A stretch of DNA of 64,000 nt, taken from Pseudoalteromonas holothuriae (lineage in GTDB: Bacteria; Pseudomonadota; Gammaproteobacteria; Enterobacterales; Alteromonadaceae). Below are positions 19,104-29,169 of the stretch, piece after piece (positions within the stretch are counted from its first letter, which is position 1; each line of letters starts with the position of its first letter). The notes beneath the pieces are model-generated. The model saw only the letters and a list, made by a program, of their open reading frames with translations. It was not told the origin of the DNA and did not search any database. Both the position numbers and the translations under genes were made by a program. The stretch is from contig NZ_CAMAPC010000002.1 of assembly GCF_945859825.1 (NCBI RefSeq), positions 186,001 through 250,000 of the forward strand, given 5' to 3'.

Positions 19104-19129
19104 TAAGTGCATTGGGAATGAGGAAGGTT

Positions 19130-19750
19130 ATGAGCATAGAAAAGATTTTATCATCGGCACCAGTGGTCCCTGTGGTCGTCATCGACAACTTAGATGATGC
19201 GGCTCCATTAGCTCAAGCTTTGTACAATGGTGGCTTAAAAGCATTAGAGATCACTTTGCGTACTCCAGTTGCAGCGCAAGCGGTAAAAATCATGAAAGAG
19301 ACGGTTCCAGACGCTTATGTTGGTACTGGCACTGTCGTGGATAAAGCAACTTTTGAAGCATCAGTTGCTGCGGGTGCTGATTTTATGGTCAGCCCGGGTG
19401 TCAACGATGAATTACTAGCACTGGCAAAAGAGTCTGATATACCATTTTTACCGGGTGCAGCAACACCCAGCGAAGTAATGAAATTATCATCGTATGGTTT
19501 TAAGTTTTTAAAGTTTTTCCCAGCAGAAGCGGCAGGCGGAGCAGCGATGCTCAAGTCAATAGGTGGTCCTTTACCACACATCACGTTTTGCCCGACAGGG
19601 GGAATAACGCTTGAAAGTGCGCCGAAGTATTTGGCGTTAAATAATGTAATTTGTGTTGGCGGCACTTGGATGTTAGATAAACAGCTAATCGCTAACAAAG
19701 ACTGGCAAGCCATTGAAGCGCTTGCAAAACAAGCAAGTGAAGTTAAATAA
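19130..19750 (+). CDS. eda: 2-keto-3-deoxy-6-phosphogluconate aldolase
   Basis: This class I aldolase splits KDPG into pyruvate and glyceraldehyde-3-phosphate, completing the Entner-Doudoroff route. The Schiff-base lysine is Lys128 in [13 protein letters not shown] and the catalytic glutamate is Glu40 in ALEITLRTP. The phosphate-binding segment CPTGGI is also present. I chose the ATG at 19130 because GAGGAAGG lies just upstream; the longer TTG and ATG starts at 19112 and 19118 would include that site. The 206-residue length is normal. It lies 26 bp after edd and 17 bp before gap in the same operon. Confidence 0.96.
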   Translation: MSIEKILSSAPVVPVVVIDNLDDAAPLAQALYNGGLKALEITLRTPVAAQAVKIMKETVPDAYVGTGTVVDKATFEASVAAGADFMVSPGVNDELLALAKESDIPFLPGAATPSEVMKLSSYGFKFLKFFPAEAAGGAAMLKSIGGPLPHITFCPTGGITLESAPKYLALNNVICVGGTWMLDKQLIANKDWQAIEALAKQASEVK

Positions 19751-19767
19751 TCAAGGGGAATCGCAGC

Positions 19768-20772
19768 ATGATCAACGTCGCAATTAATGGCTATGGCCGC
19801 ATTGGCCGCAATGTTTTACGAGCGCTTTATGAGTCTGGTCAAAATGAGCAAATTAAAATCGTTGCAATTAACGATTTAGCGCCAGCACATGTTAATTCAC
19901 ACTTAACGCAGTTTGATTCTGTACATGGTCGCTTTAATCAAACGGTTAGCTTGCATGATAATACGTTAGTGGTTGGCAAAGATGAAATTACCTTAACGCA
20001 AGAGCGTGACCCTGCAAATTTACCATGGAAAGCGTTGAACGTTGATATTGTTCTTGAATGTACGGGTATTTTTACATCAAGAGAAACAGCTGCAAAGCAT
20101 ATTGAAGCGGGCGCAAAAAAAGTGATTGTGTCAGCACCAGGTACAGATATGGACGCAACCGTTGTTCATGGTGTGAACAGCGAAGTTTTAACTGCACAAA
20201 GCCACATTATTTCAAATGCTTCTTGCACTACAAATTGCTTAGCACCGGTTGCAAAAGCATTGCATGATGTAATTGGTATTGAGCAAGGCAGCATGACTAC
20301 CATACATGCTTACACTAATGATCAAAACCTGTGTGATGTTTATCACAAAGATTTGTATCGTGCACGTAGTGCAACTCAATCCATGATCCCGACTAAAACG
20401 GGTGCTGCAAAAGCAGTTGGGTTAGTATTGCCTGAGCTTGCTGGTAAATTGGATGGCATGGCCGTACGTGTACCAACAGTGAACGTTTCGTTGGTTGATT
20501 TTACCTTTATAGCTAAGCGCGATACCACGACTGAAGAAGTTAACCAAGTAGTTAAGGCAGCTGCTGAAGGCGCAATGGCAGGTATTCTTGAATACAATGA
20601 ATTACCGCTTGTATCTATCGACTTTAACCATAACCCAGCGTCATCAGTATTTGACGCAGCGCAGACTAAAGCAAATGGTAAATTAGTTAAAGTAATGGCT
20701 TGGTACGATAACGAATGGGGTTTCTCAAACCGTATGATTGACCAAGTTAAAGTATTGGGGCAGTTTTTGTAA
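19768..20772 (+). CDS. gap: Glyceraldehyde-3-phosphate dehydrogenase
   Basis: A 334-residue phosphorylating GAPDH that oxidises glyceraldehyde-3-phosphate made by the aldolase upstream. The Rossmann motif is [14 protein letters not shown] at the end of beta-2 points to NAD preference. The active-site cysteine is Cys153 in [27 protein letters not shown] and [12 protein letters not shown] are GAPDH signatures. The close relative erythrose-4-phosphate dehydrogenase (Epd) was considered, but its counterpart of the TGAAKAVG segment differs. It is the last gene of the edd-eda-gap operon and is followed by a strong terminator. Confidence 0.93.
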   Translation: MINVAINGYGRIGRNVLRALYESGQNEQIKIVAINDLAPAHVNSHLTQFDSVHGRFNQTVSLHDNTLVVGKDEITLTQERDPANLPWKALNVDIVLECTGIFTSRETAAKHIEAGAKKVIVSAPGTDMDATVVHGVNSEVLTAQSHIISNASCTTNCLAPVAKALHDVIGIEQGSMTTIHAYTNDQNLCDVYHKDLYRARSATQSMIPTKTGAAKAVGLVLPELAGKLDGMAVRVPTVNVSLVDFTFIAKRDTTTEEVNQVVKAAAEGAMAGILEYNELPLVSIDFNHNPASSVFDAAQTKANGKLVKVMAWYDNEWGFSNRMIDQVKVLGQFL

Positions 20773-20795
20773 TTTTCAAAAACGTCCATTATGTG

Positions 20796-20826
20796 AAAAA
20801 GCCGCTTAATAGCGGCTTTTTTGTTT
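20796..20826 (+). terminator. Terminator of the edd-eda-gap operon
   Basis: GCCGCT-TAAT-AGCGGC (20801-20816) preceded by an A-run and followed by TTTTTTGTTTT. It lies about 30 bp after gap. Confidence 0.92.
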
Positions 20827-20942
20827 TCATCCAATTAGTATGTTTCTGTTTTCATAATTAAATCAATGCTACTATGTTGATCAAGCTAATGGATATACTT
20901 AGCTACAATAATCAGTTTCCTTAACTTCTTATATAAAAAACA

Positions 20943-23090
20943 ATGAAATTATTATTTTATCCCCCTTTTTTTGCCATGTTGTTGGTGATTTTTTTGCTCA
21001 GTGGCTGTAAAAGTACATCTCAGTTAAATAACCCCAATGACGAAAAATACAAAATGCGTGTACAGCAATTTGCTGAGCAGCCCAATAAGGTGACATACGA
21101 ATCCTTATTGCTTAGTTTTGTTAACTCAAGTTATGTGCATTCAATTGGTGATCATGATTTGGTGTATCGTAATACGTTAGCCAGTATTACGAACCAAGAA
21201 ATTGCGTGTACGGAAGTTGATTGGTTTGCACTAACGCAGCGTAACTTTTTATCTATAAAGCCCCATTTATCTGCGCAGTCTTGCTATCAATCAGCCAATA
21301 TACAAAGTAAGGCAGAGTTTCATCGTGGTGCAGTTGAATTTCTGTTAGCTGGAATTAAAGCAAGTGGTAATGGGCAACATTATTACTCAGCTTATCAAGT
21401 TACAACTTGGGATGATGCGAGTGACTTTATAGAGCTATCAAATTATCAAGTGGTAGATGGGTATGCTAGTTTATCACATCAGAATCAAGCAATTTATTTG
21501 GTGTATGTGGTAAATGATATTACGACCGGTCGCCAAAAAGAGATCTACTTTGAAAACAGTAAATTTATTCATGGTGTGCTTGGCTTACAGTATCCTTTTT
21601 CAGGTTTGGGTAATCATCTTGAACTATCCGTTATCGATTCATTAGTTGTATCAGATAATATAATCGCGAAAATAGCGAAGGCAGGACACCTCGCTGAGTT
21701 AAAAAAATGGCCGCAAGCGATTTCTTTATACCAAAACGTAGCACAGCAAAATAGTGCAGTTGCATTCTACAGGCTCGGTATGCTTTGTTTAACAGGCGAA
21801 ACAGAGCATGATTTTGACAAGCCATGTGGCGAATATTTTCGTAGCAGCGCCAGTCTTGGTTATATGAATGCTTACGTTGCTTTGACCTACATTTACTTAG
21901 AAGGAGCAGGAGTAGTAAAAAGCCCTGACACTGCTTCTGAGTATATTATTTTAGCGCGACAAGGGCTCTCTTTGGGGGATGTTTGGTACAAACTTACCGC
22001 AATTGAAAGGACCTTAAATCGTCAAAGGGGACGCTTATTAGACAGTGAGTACCTTCGTAAAGCAATTGATTACGATAGCGCTCCAGCCAAATTTTACCAG
22101 TTAATTGAATCTCAAAATATTGAGCAAGAAGTACAGATAGCGCAGCTGAAAAAATTGGCTCAAACTGGTTTTGCACCAGCACAAACAAGCTACGCTAGGA
22201 TGCTATTAGCAAGTGCCGAGAAAGGTTCAAAAGCTTGGCAGCAAGCTCAGCTATGGCTCGATAAGGCAACAGAGCAATATTATCCTAATGCGTTTTATTT
22301 AAAGGGGATCGCTTTACAAAATGGTTTATTTGATAAGCCAGATAAAATAGCGGCATACTTAGCGTTTCAAAAAGCGGCTTTAGTGCATCATGCACAGTCA
22401 CAATGGAGATTGGGTTATTACCATAGTATTGGTGATGTAGTTGAGCAAGACCATCGTTTGGCGGGCTCTTGGTACTCATTGTGTTCACTAGCTGGAAATA
22501 GCAATTGCCTATTTAGCCTAGGAATACACTTTCGTAATGGGTTGGCAATTGAAAAAGACGACCGTGTTGCTTTTAAATATTTTGAACAAGCAGCTCAGAA
22601 AGGTCATAAAATGAGTAAATTTTATTTGGCAACTATGTACTTACAAGGCGCTGGAGTAGACAAAAATATAGATAAAGCACAGTCGCTTTATCAGCAAGTA
22701 TGTGATGAATCAGTTGCTAAGGCGTGTATTAAATTAGCTTTAATTTATCGTAGTGGGGATTTGATTGGTGTGAATAATCAGCGGGCGAATCAGTTGTTTG
22801 ATAAAGCGTGTCAACTTAAAAACATGGATGCGTGTAACTACCTAGCGCAAGCTTATCAAAGCGGCCTTAGCGTGGGTCAAAACCTTAAACGTGCTATTGA
22901 GCTGTATACGCAGGCCTGTGAGTCACGAAAACAAACTGAGAGTTGTTTCAGTTTGGCACAGCTTTATCAGCAGGGCCATGGAGTAAGCAAAAGTATTGAT
23001 GATGCTAAATATTATTATCAAATTGCGTGTGTGGGATACAATCAACAGGCATGTGAGAACCATAAAAAGTTGCTCGATAAGCGTGATTAG
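20943..23090 (+). CDS. Sel1-repeat lipoprotein
   Basis: A 715-residue predicted lipoprotein: hydrophobic leader with lipobox LLSGC (Cys22). The first 230 residues have no recognised fold. From about 245 to the end it is an array of Sel1-like helical repeats (for example FYRLGMLCLTGE, AYVALTYIYLEGAGV, SKFYLATMYLQGAGVDKN and CFSLAQLYQQGHGVSKS). Several repeats near the C-terminus carry cysteine pairs, resembling Helicobacter Hcp-type disulfide-bonded repeats. Such solenoids bind proteins; the partner here is unknown. It stands alone between terminators. Confidence 0.85.
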   Translation: MKLLFYPPFFAMLLVIFLLSGCKSTSQLNNPNDEKYKMRVQQFAEQPNKVTYESLLLSFVNSSYVHSIGDHDLVYRNTLASITNQEIACTEVDWFALTQRNFLSIKPHLSAQSCYQSANIQSKAEFHRGAVEFLLAGIKASGNGQHYYSAYQVTTWDDASDFIELSNYQVVDGYASLSHQNQAIYLVYVVNDITTGRQKEIYFENSKFIHGVLGLQYPFSGLGNHLELSVIDSLVVSDNIIAKIAKAGHLAELKKWPQAISLYQNVAQQNSAVAFYRLGMLCLTGETEHDFDKPCGEYFRSSASLGYMNAYVALTYIYLEGAGVVKSPDTASEYIILARQGLSLGDVWYKLTAIERTLNRQRGRLLDSEYLRKAIDYDSAPAKFYQLIESQNIEQEVQIAQLKKLAQTGFAPAQTSYARMLLASAEKGSKAWQQAQLWLDKATEQYYPNAFYLKGIALQNGLFDKPDKIAAYLAFQKAALVHHAQSQWRLGYYHSIGDVVEQDHRLAGSWYSLCSLAGNSNCLFSLGIHFRNGLAIEKDDRVAFKYFEQAAQKGHKMSKFYLATMYLQGAGVDKNIDKAQSLYQQVCDESVAKACIKLALIYRSGDLIGVNNQRANQLFDKACQLKNMDACNYLAQAYQSGLSVGQNLKRAIELYTQACESRKQTESCFSLAQLYQQGHGVSKSIDDAKYYYQIACVGYNQQACENHKKLLDKRD

Positions 23091-23096
23091 AGAAGC

Positions 23097-23126
23097 AATC
23101 TCTTCACTTTTAAAAGTGAAGAGATT
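23097..23126. terminator. Perfect 30-bp palindromic terminator
   Basis: AATCTCTTCACTTTT (23097-23111) is followed directly by its exact reverse complement (23112-23126). It serves the convergent Sel1 gene and rnt. Confidence 0.8.
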
Positions 23127-23146
23127 TATAAACGGTGTAGTTTAAG

Positions 23147-23824
23147 TTAACTTTTCTTAGGTTGCTCAGCTGGGTCGTTATCGATTTGTTCAATTGCAGG
23201 CAAAGGCCAGCCGCCCAGAGCTTGCCATCGATTAACAATGAAACAAAATAGCTCAGCGGTACGCTCTGTATCATACAGTGCAGAATGTGCTTGGCTATTA
23301 TCAAACTCAATTCCCGCTGCTCGACACGCTTTGGCTAATACCGTTTGACCTAACGCTAACCCTGCTAATGAAGTCGTGTCAAAGCTCACAAATGGATGAA
23401 AAGGCGTGCGTTTAATATTATTGCGTGTAATAGCTGCATTTAAAAAACCATGATCAAAAGCTGCGTTATGTGCAACAATAACTGAACGAGAACACCCAGC
23501 GGCTTTTTGTGCTTTTCTCACCATTTTACAAATATCTTTGATGGCGTCGTCTTCTGCAATGGCACCGCGAAGTGGTGAAAATGGGTCAATTCCATTAAAC
23601 TCAATAGCTGATTGCTCGATATTAGCACCTTCAAAAGGGGCAATGTGAAAGTGTAGGGTTTGATCTAAACTGAATACGCCTTCATCATCTATTTTTAAAG
23701 TGGTAACAGCGATTTCTAACAGGGCGTCAGTATCTTTATTAAAGCCTGCGGTTTCTACGTCGATAACTACAGGAAAGAAGCCTCGAAAACGTTGTGAGTA
23801 TAGAGTTTGCTCTTGATCTGCCAT
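23147..23824 (-). CDS. rnt: Ribonuclease T
   Basis: This DEDDh-family 3'-5' exonuclease trims the 3' ends of tRNA and other stable RNAs. The acidic residues are visible: Asp22 and Glu24 in [10 protein letters not shown], the Asp of [11 protein letters not shown], and the HxxxxD of [13 protein letters not shown]. The 225-residue form starts at the ATG at 23824 ([19 protein letters not shown]), which matches the family N-terminus. A TTG-initiated extension to 23875 is rejected. It lies divergent from motY, an arrangement I recall from Vibrio and relatives. Confidence 0.95.
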   Translation of the reverse strand: MADQEQTLYSQRFRGFFPVVIDVETAGFNKDTDALLEIAVTTLKIDDEGVFSLDQTLHFHIAPFEGANIEQSAIEFNGIDPFSPLRGAIAEDDAIKDICKMVRKAQKAAGCSRSVIVAHNAAFDHGFLNAAITRNNIKRTPFHPFVSFDTTSLAGLALGQTVLAKACRAAGIEFDNSQAHSALYDTERTAELFCFIVNRWQALGGWPLPAIEQIDNDPAEQPKKS

Positions 23825-23985
23825 AATCTTATTAGTTGCTAAATTTGAGCTGCCCATTATACAAGGTGCGTACAAATATGCGAACCAGAGTTTGAGTAAA
23901 TTAAGGGCCTTCAGGCATAGTTATTGCATTATTTTAGCTGGGGTTGTAACGCCATGACAAATAATTGGCAAAGCGGAGTAGAGCG

Positions 23986-24861
23986 GTGAGCATAAGGTTT
24001 AATATTTTTGGAGTAGCTATATTATTTGCGTTGGTGGGGCAATCTCATGCTGCAATGCGACAGTATAGCGCAGATGCTGATACGTCTCATTGGGAAGTAG
24101 ATAAAACAGCACAACTATCATGCACCTTAAATCATGAAATCCCCTATTATGGGGAAGCTATATTTAGTGTTATGGCGAGTAAAAATAAAGACCTTACATT
24201 TAATCTAGATATGGTAGTTCGGCCAGAAACTTATGATTTTTCTGGTTTACAGTCTGTACCTCCGGTATGGCGTGCGGGAGTGCCCGCCCGCGATATTGGC
24301 CGTATGCAACTGCTGAAAAAATTTGATGGTGAACTCGATAATCGCATGTCATGGGAAATGCTAAGTGAGTTAGAAAAAGGGTACTTTCCAACGTTTTATT
24401 ACAAAGATTGGCAAAATAGCCAAGATAAAATAGCTGTCGCGTTGTCATCTGTTAATTTTCAACAAGCATATTGGGCGTTCTTGCAATGTAGAGACAATTT
24501 GTTACCTTACAGCTTTGAAGATATTTCTTTTACTGTGATGAACTATAAAAAGAACTCTAGCGAGTTAACAAAATCATCACGAAAACGCCTAGATATGATT
24601 GGGGAGTATCTTAATAATGACCCTAATATTGAAACGATTTATATTGCAGCTTACACCGACAGTCATGGCGGGCGCTGGACTAATATGGAGTTGTCTCGTA
24701 AACGTGCTAAAGCGATTAAAGACTATATGACGGGTAAAGGTGTTGAAGCAGATAGGATAGTTACTGAGGGCTTTGGAGAAAAGCGCCACGTTGCACCCAA
24801 TGACAATGAAATTGGTCGCAATCGCAACCGCCGTGTTGTAATTCAAATATCTCGGCCGTAA
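23986..24861 (+). CDS. motY: Sodium-type flagellar stator-associated protein MotY
   Basis: MotY forms the periplasmic T-ring that holds the PomA/PomB stator of sodium-driven polar flagella. The protein has a signal peptide (ending SHA) and an N-terminal MotY-specific domain (QLSCTLNHEIPYYGEAIF, ELEKGYFPTFYYKDW, LLPYSFEDISFTVMNY). A C-terminal OmpA-type peptidoglycan-binding domain follows (IAAYTDSHGGRWTNMELS, RIVTEGFGEKRHVAPND, NRNRRVVIQIS). The GTG at 23986 has GGAG about 8 bp upstream and is preferred over the TTG at 23965; both leave the signal peptide intact. No other flagellar genes are near. Confidence 0.93.
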   Translation: MSIRFNIFGVAILFALVGQSHAAMRQYSADADTSHWEVDKTAQLSCTLNHEIPYYGEAIFSVMASKNKDLTFNLDMVVRPETYDFSGLQSVPPVWRAGVPARDIGRMQLLKKFDGELDNRMSWEMLSELEKGYFPTFYYKDWQNSQDKIAVALSSVNFQQAYWAFLQCRDNLLPYSFEDISFTVMNYKKNSSELTKSSRKRLDMIGEYLNNDPNIETIYIAAYTDSHGGRWTNMELSRKRAKAIKDYMTGKGVEADRIVTEGFGEKRHVAPNDNEIGRNRNRRVVIQISRP

Positions 24862-24889
24862 ATATGATGAGACTATGCTTTAAACTTAT

Positions 24890-24918
24890 AACGCCGCACT
24901 TGATGCGGCGTTTGTTTT
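24890..24918. terminator. Terminator between motY and mnmC
   Basis: ACGCCGCA (24891-24898) and TGCGGCGT (24904-24911) around a 5-nt loop, followed by TTGTTTTTG on the plus strand. It probably serves both convergent genes. Confidence 0.85.
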
Positions 24919-24927
24919 TGACGAAAG

Positions 24928-26913
24928 CTATATTTTATTGCGGATCAGGTCCCGCACAATAAAGCGATTTGGATGGATGGCTTGATGTACGCGTTCACTT
25001 AATGGTCGCGGTTCGTTGCATAAACTAGAGATCAGGTGCTCAGTTGCTAAGGGTGCCGTGCATAAACCTCTAGCACCAAACCCCGTTACCACATAAAGTC
25101 CTTGGTGTGGTTGTTGTAATGGTGTAAAGCCATAATGCTTACCTTTACGTAGGTTGCTATAGGTGGCTATTAAGTCATCTTGTTCAGGTACTTGCCCTAA
25201 CATGGCGATATGATCGGCAAAACAACAGCGCACCGCAGCTTTTGCTCCAGCGATATTTCCTAAACTCTTGGCAAAATCGCTATTGGCGTAGAATTTATCT
25301 AATTGGCTGCGGTTGGTTTGGTTGTCTTGTTCTGTAACTGCGCGACTTTTGGTGTCTTTCTCAAATGTGGCACCCATGCAATGAATTTCTTCATGTGCTG
25401 GGGTAAAGTAACCTTTGTGGCAAAGTATGGTTTTAAGTTGTGAAGAAACGCCGCCAGCATGTATGTGAGATACTTGGCCTCGTACACCTTGTAACGGTAA
25501 AGACTGAGTTTGTTCAAAACGGTCACTGTGTTCTCCTGCACATACAAACACGTCACTAAATGGTCCAAAAGTGTTTTTTAATGTGTGTAGCATCCAACCA
25601 TCGGGCGTTTTTTCTAGTCGTTCTATATCAGTATTAAAGTGAACTTGTCCTTGTCTTAAGTGCTCTGCGGCACTGAATATTGCTTGTGTCAGTTGCGCAG
25701 GGTCGACCCATCCTGCTTGTTCAATGAACAGTCCCGAATACGGAAGTTTTACACCGGCAATCGTACTTGCTTGTTGTGCGTCAAGTGGTCTAATAAGTGC
25801 GTTTGGCCATTGATTTTTTTCGACTAGATTTTGCTGTTGCGCGTATTTTGCCTCATTAAAAGCTTGTAGTAATACACCACACCAATCGTGTTCAAAGCTA
25901 AAGCCCTGAGCCGAAATATTTTGATAAAAGCGTGCTGCGTATAAAAAAGTATGTGCGTAGAACTCGCTTGGCGGATTGCAATCAGCTTGTAGATTTGGGT
26001 AAACCGCACCTTGGCGATTGTGAGAGGCACCTTTTGCTAAGCCATCATCTTGGCAAAAAAGTGTACTTTCAATGTTGCGTTTACTCAAATGATAAGAGAT
26101 GCATGCACTGGCAATGCCACCACCGATAATGGCAACATTGTCCATAGCTGAAGGTGTTGTTGTGTAATACGCCGGCGTACTAGCATAGTTATTGGCTTGT
26201 TTTAGTGTGCCTATGACCATTTCTCGCTTACGGCCATAGCCTTTAACTTTTTGGCAGTCAAACCCTGCTTGCTGTAGGCCTCGGCGAACAAAGCCAGCTG
26301 CAGTAAAAGTGGCAAACGATGCACCGCTGCGGCTGAGGTTTGCCATGGCATCGAAGAGTGACTGTTGCCACATATCTGGATTTTTACTCGGAGCAAAACC
26401 GTCTAAGTACCATGCATCTACGATGCCTGATGCTTGACAGCTGATGTTAGGAATGGAGTCATGTACATCACCAAACCATAAATCGAGTGTAATTTGGCCA
26501 TTCTCAAACTCAAGTCGATGGCAACCGGCCAGTGCAATTGGGTATTGGTCACACAATTGTTGTGTATATTCAGCCAACGTCGGCCATGCATCCAAAGCAG
26601 TGACTAAGTCAGCGTGATTAATTGGATACTTTTCAAATGAAATAAAATGTAACCGAGGTAAACTATGCTTTGGTTTGAGCAGCACATATTGTTGCCATGT
26701 GTTGAGAAAGTTAAGGCCTGTACCAAACCCGGTTTCAGCGATAACAAACTGCTTTTGCTTATAATTGATCAGACGCGACGCGATTCGATTTTGGCCAAAA
26801 AACACGTAGTGAGATTCTGCCAATCCATCATCATTGGAGAAATAAACATCATCGAAGTCATCAGCAACGGGTGTCCCCATATCATTAAAGTGAATTTGTG
26901 CGTTTTTAATCAT
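24928..26913 (-). CDS. mnmC: Bifunctional tRNA wobble-uridine enzyme MnmC
   Basis: MnmC carries out the last two steps of mnm5s2U34 synthesis in tRNA. The N-terminal SAM-dependent methyltransferase (about residues 1-240) has AETGFGTGLNFL and DAWYLDGFAPSKNPDMW. The C-terminal FAD-dependent oxidase begins near residue 262 with VAIIGGGIASACISYHLSKR and contains VVTGFGARGL. Length is usual for the fused form. The start could be ATG 26913 (MIKNAQIHFND) or ATG 26925 (four residues longer); the shorter fits the family N-terminus better and neither has a strong ribosome binding site. It is divergent from fabB, as in E. coli. Confidence 0.95.
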   Translation of the reverse strand: MIKNAQIHFNDMGTPVADDFDDVYFSNDDGLAESHYVFFGQNRIASRLINYKQKQFVIAETGFGTGLNFLNTWQQYVLLKPKHSLPRLHFISFEKYPINHADLVTALDAWPTLAEYTQQLCDQYPIALAGCHRLEFENGQITLDLWFGDVHDSIPNISCQASGIVDAWYLDGFAPSKNPDMWQQSLFDAMANLSRSGASFATFTAAGFVRRGLQQAGFDCQKVKGYGRKREMVIGTLKQANNYASTPAYYTTTPSAMDNVAIIGGGIASACISYHLSKRNIESTLFCQDDGLAKGASHNRQGAVYPNLQADCNPPSEFYAHTFLYAARFYQNISAQGFSFEHDWCGVLLQAFNEAKYAQQQNLVEKNQWPNALIRPLDAQQASTIAGVKLPYSGLFIEQAGWVDPAQLTQAIFSAAEHLRQGQVHFNTDIERLEKTPDGWMLHTLKNTFGPFSDVFVCAGEHSDRFEQTQSLPLQGVRGQVSHIHAGGVSSQLKTILCHKGYFTPAHEEIHCMGATFEKDTKSRAVTEQDNQTNRSQLDKFYANSDFAKSLGNIAGAKAAVRCCFADHIAMLGQVPEQDDLIATYSNLRKGKHYGFTPLQQPHQGLYVVTGFGARGLCTAPLATEHLISSLCNEPRPLSERVHQAIHPNRFIVRDLIRNKI

Positions 26914-26999
26914 ATACAACAACATCAGAGCAAAAATATTTGCTATATTTTACGTGTTTTATTTGCCTAAGTCCGTTGTAATTTTTGCAAAATTAATTC

Positions 27000-27017
27000 A
27001 GAGTACGTGTGTACGCT
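27000..27017. promoter_or_regulatory. Candidate FabR operator of fabB
   Basis: AGAGTACGTGTGTACGCT is an imperfect 18-bp inverted repeat (AG-GTAC-NNNN-GTAC-CT) close to the FabR site I recall from E. coli fabA/fabB (AGCGTAC...). It lies 75 bp upstream of fabB in the mnmC-fabB intergenic region. FabR represses unsaturated fatty acid synthesis; the fabR gene is not in the window. Confidence 0.6.
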
Positions 27018-27091
27018 GGAAAGCTGACCACTTAGTGAGTCTTTTCAGCGTAGAATAGCCGCAATTTAGTAAAGATTAAGGGAATTTACCC

Positions 27092-28306
27092 ATGAGAAGA
27101 GCCGTTATTACGGGGATCGGTGTTGTATCTAGCATCGGCAACAATAAGCAAGAAGTACTAGAGTCTTTAAAAGCTGGCAAAAGTGGTATTGTATTTAATC
27201 AAGAGTTTGCTGACTATAACTTGCGCAGTAACGTCTCTGGCAACCTTGATATTGATGTGAAACAGTTTGTTGATCGTAAGGCGCATCGCTTTATGGGTGA
27301 CGCGGCTGCATTTTCATATATCTCAATGGCTCAGGCAGTTGAAGATTCAGGCCTAGCACCGGAACAAGTATCTAACGAGCGTACAGGACTTATCGTCGGG
27401 TCAGGTGGTGGTTCATCAAAATACCAAGTTGAAGCCGCTGATATTTTACGTGAAAAAGGTGTTAAGCGGGTTGGTCCTTATATGGTGCCTCGTACCATGG
27501 CAAGTACGACTTCCGCGTGTTTAGCAACGCCTTTTAAAATCAAAGGTGTAAACTATTCAATTAGCTCTGCGTGTGCCACTTCAGCACATTGTATTGGCAA
27601 CGCTGTTGAGCAAATTCAGCTAGGTAAGCAAGATGTTATTTTTGCCGGAGGTGGTGAAGAGCTGCATTGGACTTTAGCCATGGAGTTTGATGCTATGGGA
27701 GCGTTATCAACTAAGTATAACGACATACCAGAGCAAGCGTCTCGTACTTATGATGCAAACCGTGATGGCTTTGTCATCTCTGGTGGTGGCGGTATTGTTG
27801 TGGTTGAAGAGCTAGAGCATGCGTTAGCTCGTGGCGCACATATTTATGCTGAAATAGTTGGCTATGGTGCAACATCAGATGGTTACGATATGGTTGCACC
27901 TTCAGGTGAAGGCGCTGTACGTTGTATGAAACAAGCACTGCAAGGTGTTGAAGGACCTGTTGATTATCTCAATACACATGGCACATCAACCCCAGTGGGT
28001 GACGTTAAAGAGCTAAGTGCTATTCAAGAGTTATTTGGTAGCAACTCACCAGCAATTAGTGCGACTAAGGCAATGACTGGCCACGCGCTAGGTGCTGCGG
28101 GTGTTCATGAAGCTATTTTCTCATTACTTATGTTAGAAAATAGTTTTGTTGCGCCATCAATTAATATTGATGAACTTGATGAACAAGCGCAAGGCTTGGA
28201 TGTTGTTACCGAGCGTCGTGATGTTGAACTCAATACTGTGATGTCAAATAGCTTCGGTTTTGGTGGCACAAACGCTACGTTAGTGATGCAAAAGTATAAA
28301 GGCTAA
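27092..28306 (+). CDS. fabB: 3-oxoacyl-ACP synthase I
   Basis: KAS I condenses malonyl-ACP with growing acyl-ACP and is needed for the unsaturated branch of fatty acid synthesis. The Cys-His-His triad is present: Cys161 in [11 protein letters not shown], His296 in [12 protein letters not shown] and His331 in [12 protein letters not shown]. At 404 residues and with the family start [16 protein letters not shown] it fits FabB better than FabF. A FabR-like palindrome lies upstream. A 266-bp inverted-repeat element sits directly after the stop codon, separating the gene from its terminator. Confidence 0.96.
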   Translation: MRRAVITGIGVVSSIGNNKQEVLESLKAGKSGIVFNQEFADYNLRSNVSGNLDIDVKQFVDRKAHRFMGDAAAFSYISMAQAVEDSGLAPEQVSNERTGLIVGSGGGSSKYQVEAADILREKGVKRVGPYMVPRTMASTTSACLATPFKIKGVNYSISSACATSAHCIGNAVEQIQLGKQDVIFAGGGEELHWTLAMEFDAMGALSTKYNDIPEQASRTYDANRDGFVISGGGGIVVVEELEHALARGAHIYAEIVGYGATSDGYDMVAPSGEGAVRCMKQALQGVEGPVDYLNTHGTSTPVGDVKELSAIQELFGSNSPAISATKAMTGHALGAAGVHEAIFSLLMLENSFVAPSINIDELDEQAQGLDVVTERRDVELNTVMSNSFGFGGTNATLVMQKYKG

Positions 28307-28310
28307 ACCT

Positions 28311-28576
28311 AGGGTCTGTTGAACTTTGAGGTATGAATTTTGTTCAAATCAAAGGCTTTCATTACGCAAAATGAGCAATGCAGCATAATAGTTTATGTCA
28401 GTTGCGAATGACAAAGTAGTGGAAGCCTATGGTTGAACCCTTTGGGCAGCGCCATTCGGGGATTTTTTCTGCGTTATCACCTAGCTGACATAGAATAACT
28501 ATGCGACGTAGGCTCTGCCTTGCCAAAACCCCCGAATGACTGCTGCAAAAACACACAGCAAAGATCAACAGACCCT
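28311..28576. mobile_element. MITE-like element with 18-bp terminal inverted repeats
   Basis: The left end AGGGTCTGTTGAACTTTG (28311-28328) is matched by an inverted right end (28559-28576) with one mismatch. Flanking AAACCT (28305-28310) and AAACTT (28577-28582) may be a decayed 6-bp target duplication. Inside are further inverted repeats: CATTCGGGG (28453) with CCCCGAATG (28530), bordered by GCAGC/GCTGC, and an imperfect 19-20-bp pair at 28383-28401 and 28485-28504. There is no transposase frame, so it would have moved in trans. Confidence 0.75.
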
Positions 28577-28591
28577 AAACTTAGCGTATAG

Positions 28592-28620
28592 AGCCTCGCA
28601 TTGAAGCGGGGCTTTTTATT
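28592..28620 (+). terminator. Probable original fabB terminator
   Basis: AGCCTCGC-ATTGAA-GCGGGGCT (28592-28613, one G-T pair) followed by TTTTATT. It now lies 285 bp from fabB because of the inserted element. Confidence 0.75.
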
Positions 28621-28654
28621 ATAAAAATACAAGTGCTATGAATTTGAATGATTA

Positions 28655-28683
28655 AAAAAGCCTCAATATGTATGAGGCTTTTT
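28655..28683. terminator. Bidirectional terminator downstream of smpB
   Basis: AAAAAGCCTCA (28655-28665) and TGAGGCTTTTT (28673-28683) around a 7-nt loop, immediately after the smpB stop on the minus strand. Confidence 0.88.
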
Positions 28684-28686
28684 GTT

Positions 28687-29169
28687 TTATCTTGCTTTGT
28701 GTTTCATTAAGCGTTCTTTTTCACGAGACCAATCTTTATCTTTGGTATCAGCACGCTTATCATGCATTTTTTTACCTTTGGCCAAGTGGAATTCAAGTTT
28801 AACCCAACACTTTTTCCAATACATGGCGGTGGCTATAAGGGAAAACCCCTCTCGCTCTGTTGCGCCCACAAGTCGGTCAATTTCGCGCTTATTCAGCAAC
28901 AGCTTACGATAACGCATAGGATCACAAATTACGTGCGTAGATGCGCTATTTAAAGGCTGAATTTGACTGCCAAGTAGAAAAGCTTCGCCATTTTTTAAAT
29001 GAATGTAAGTATCGGAAATATTAACTTTGCCAGCTCGGATACTTTTAACTTCCCAGCCTTGTAGTTCGACACCCGCTTCGAATTTGTCGCTTAAAAAATA
29101 CTCATGACGCGCTTTTTTATTGAGCGCGATAGTATTGCTTGTTGATTTAGATGATTTTTTCTTTGCCAT
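28687..29169 (-). CDS. smpB: tmRNA-binding protein SmpB
   Basis: SmpB binds the tRNA-like end of tmRNA and brings it into stalled ribosomes. The 160-residue protein shows the family core: [55 protein letters not shown] and the basic C-terminal tail [17 protein letters not shown], which reads the mRNA channel. The lysine-rich first ten residues are usual. Its RNA partner, ssrA, lies 14 kb away. It is divergent from ratA. Confidence 0.97.
   Translation of the reverse strand: MAKKKSSKSTSNTIALNKKARHEYFLSDKFEAGVELQGWEVKSIRAGKVNISDTYIHLKNGEAFLLGSQIQPLNSASTHVICDPMRYRKLLLNKREIDRLVGATEREGFSLIATAMYWKKCWVKLEFHLAKGKKMHDKRADTKDKDWSREKERLMKHKAR

Noticed and set aside
18392-20834. Antisense frames of 85-152 codons over edd, eda and gap
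   Set aside because: They are shadows of strongly conserved enzymes and have no domains.
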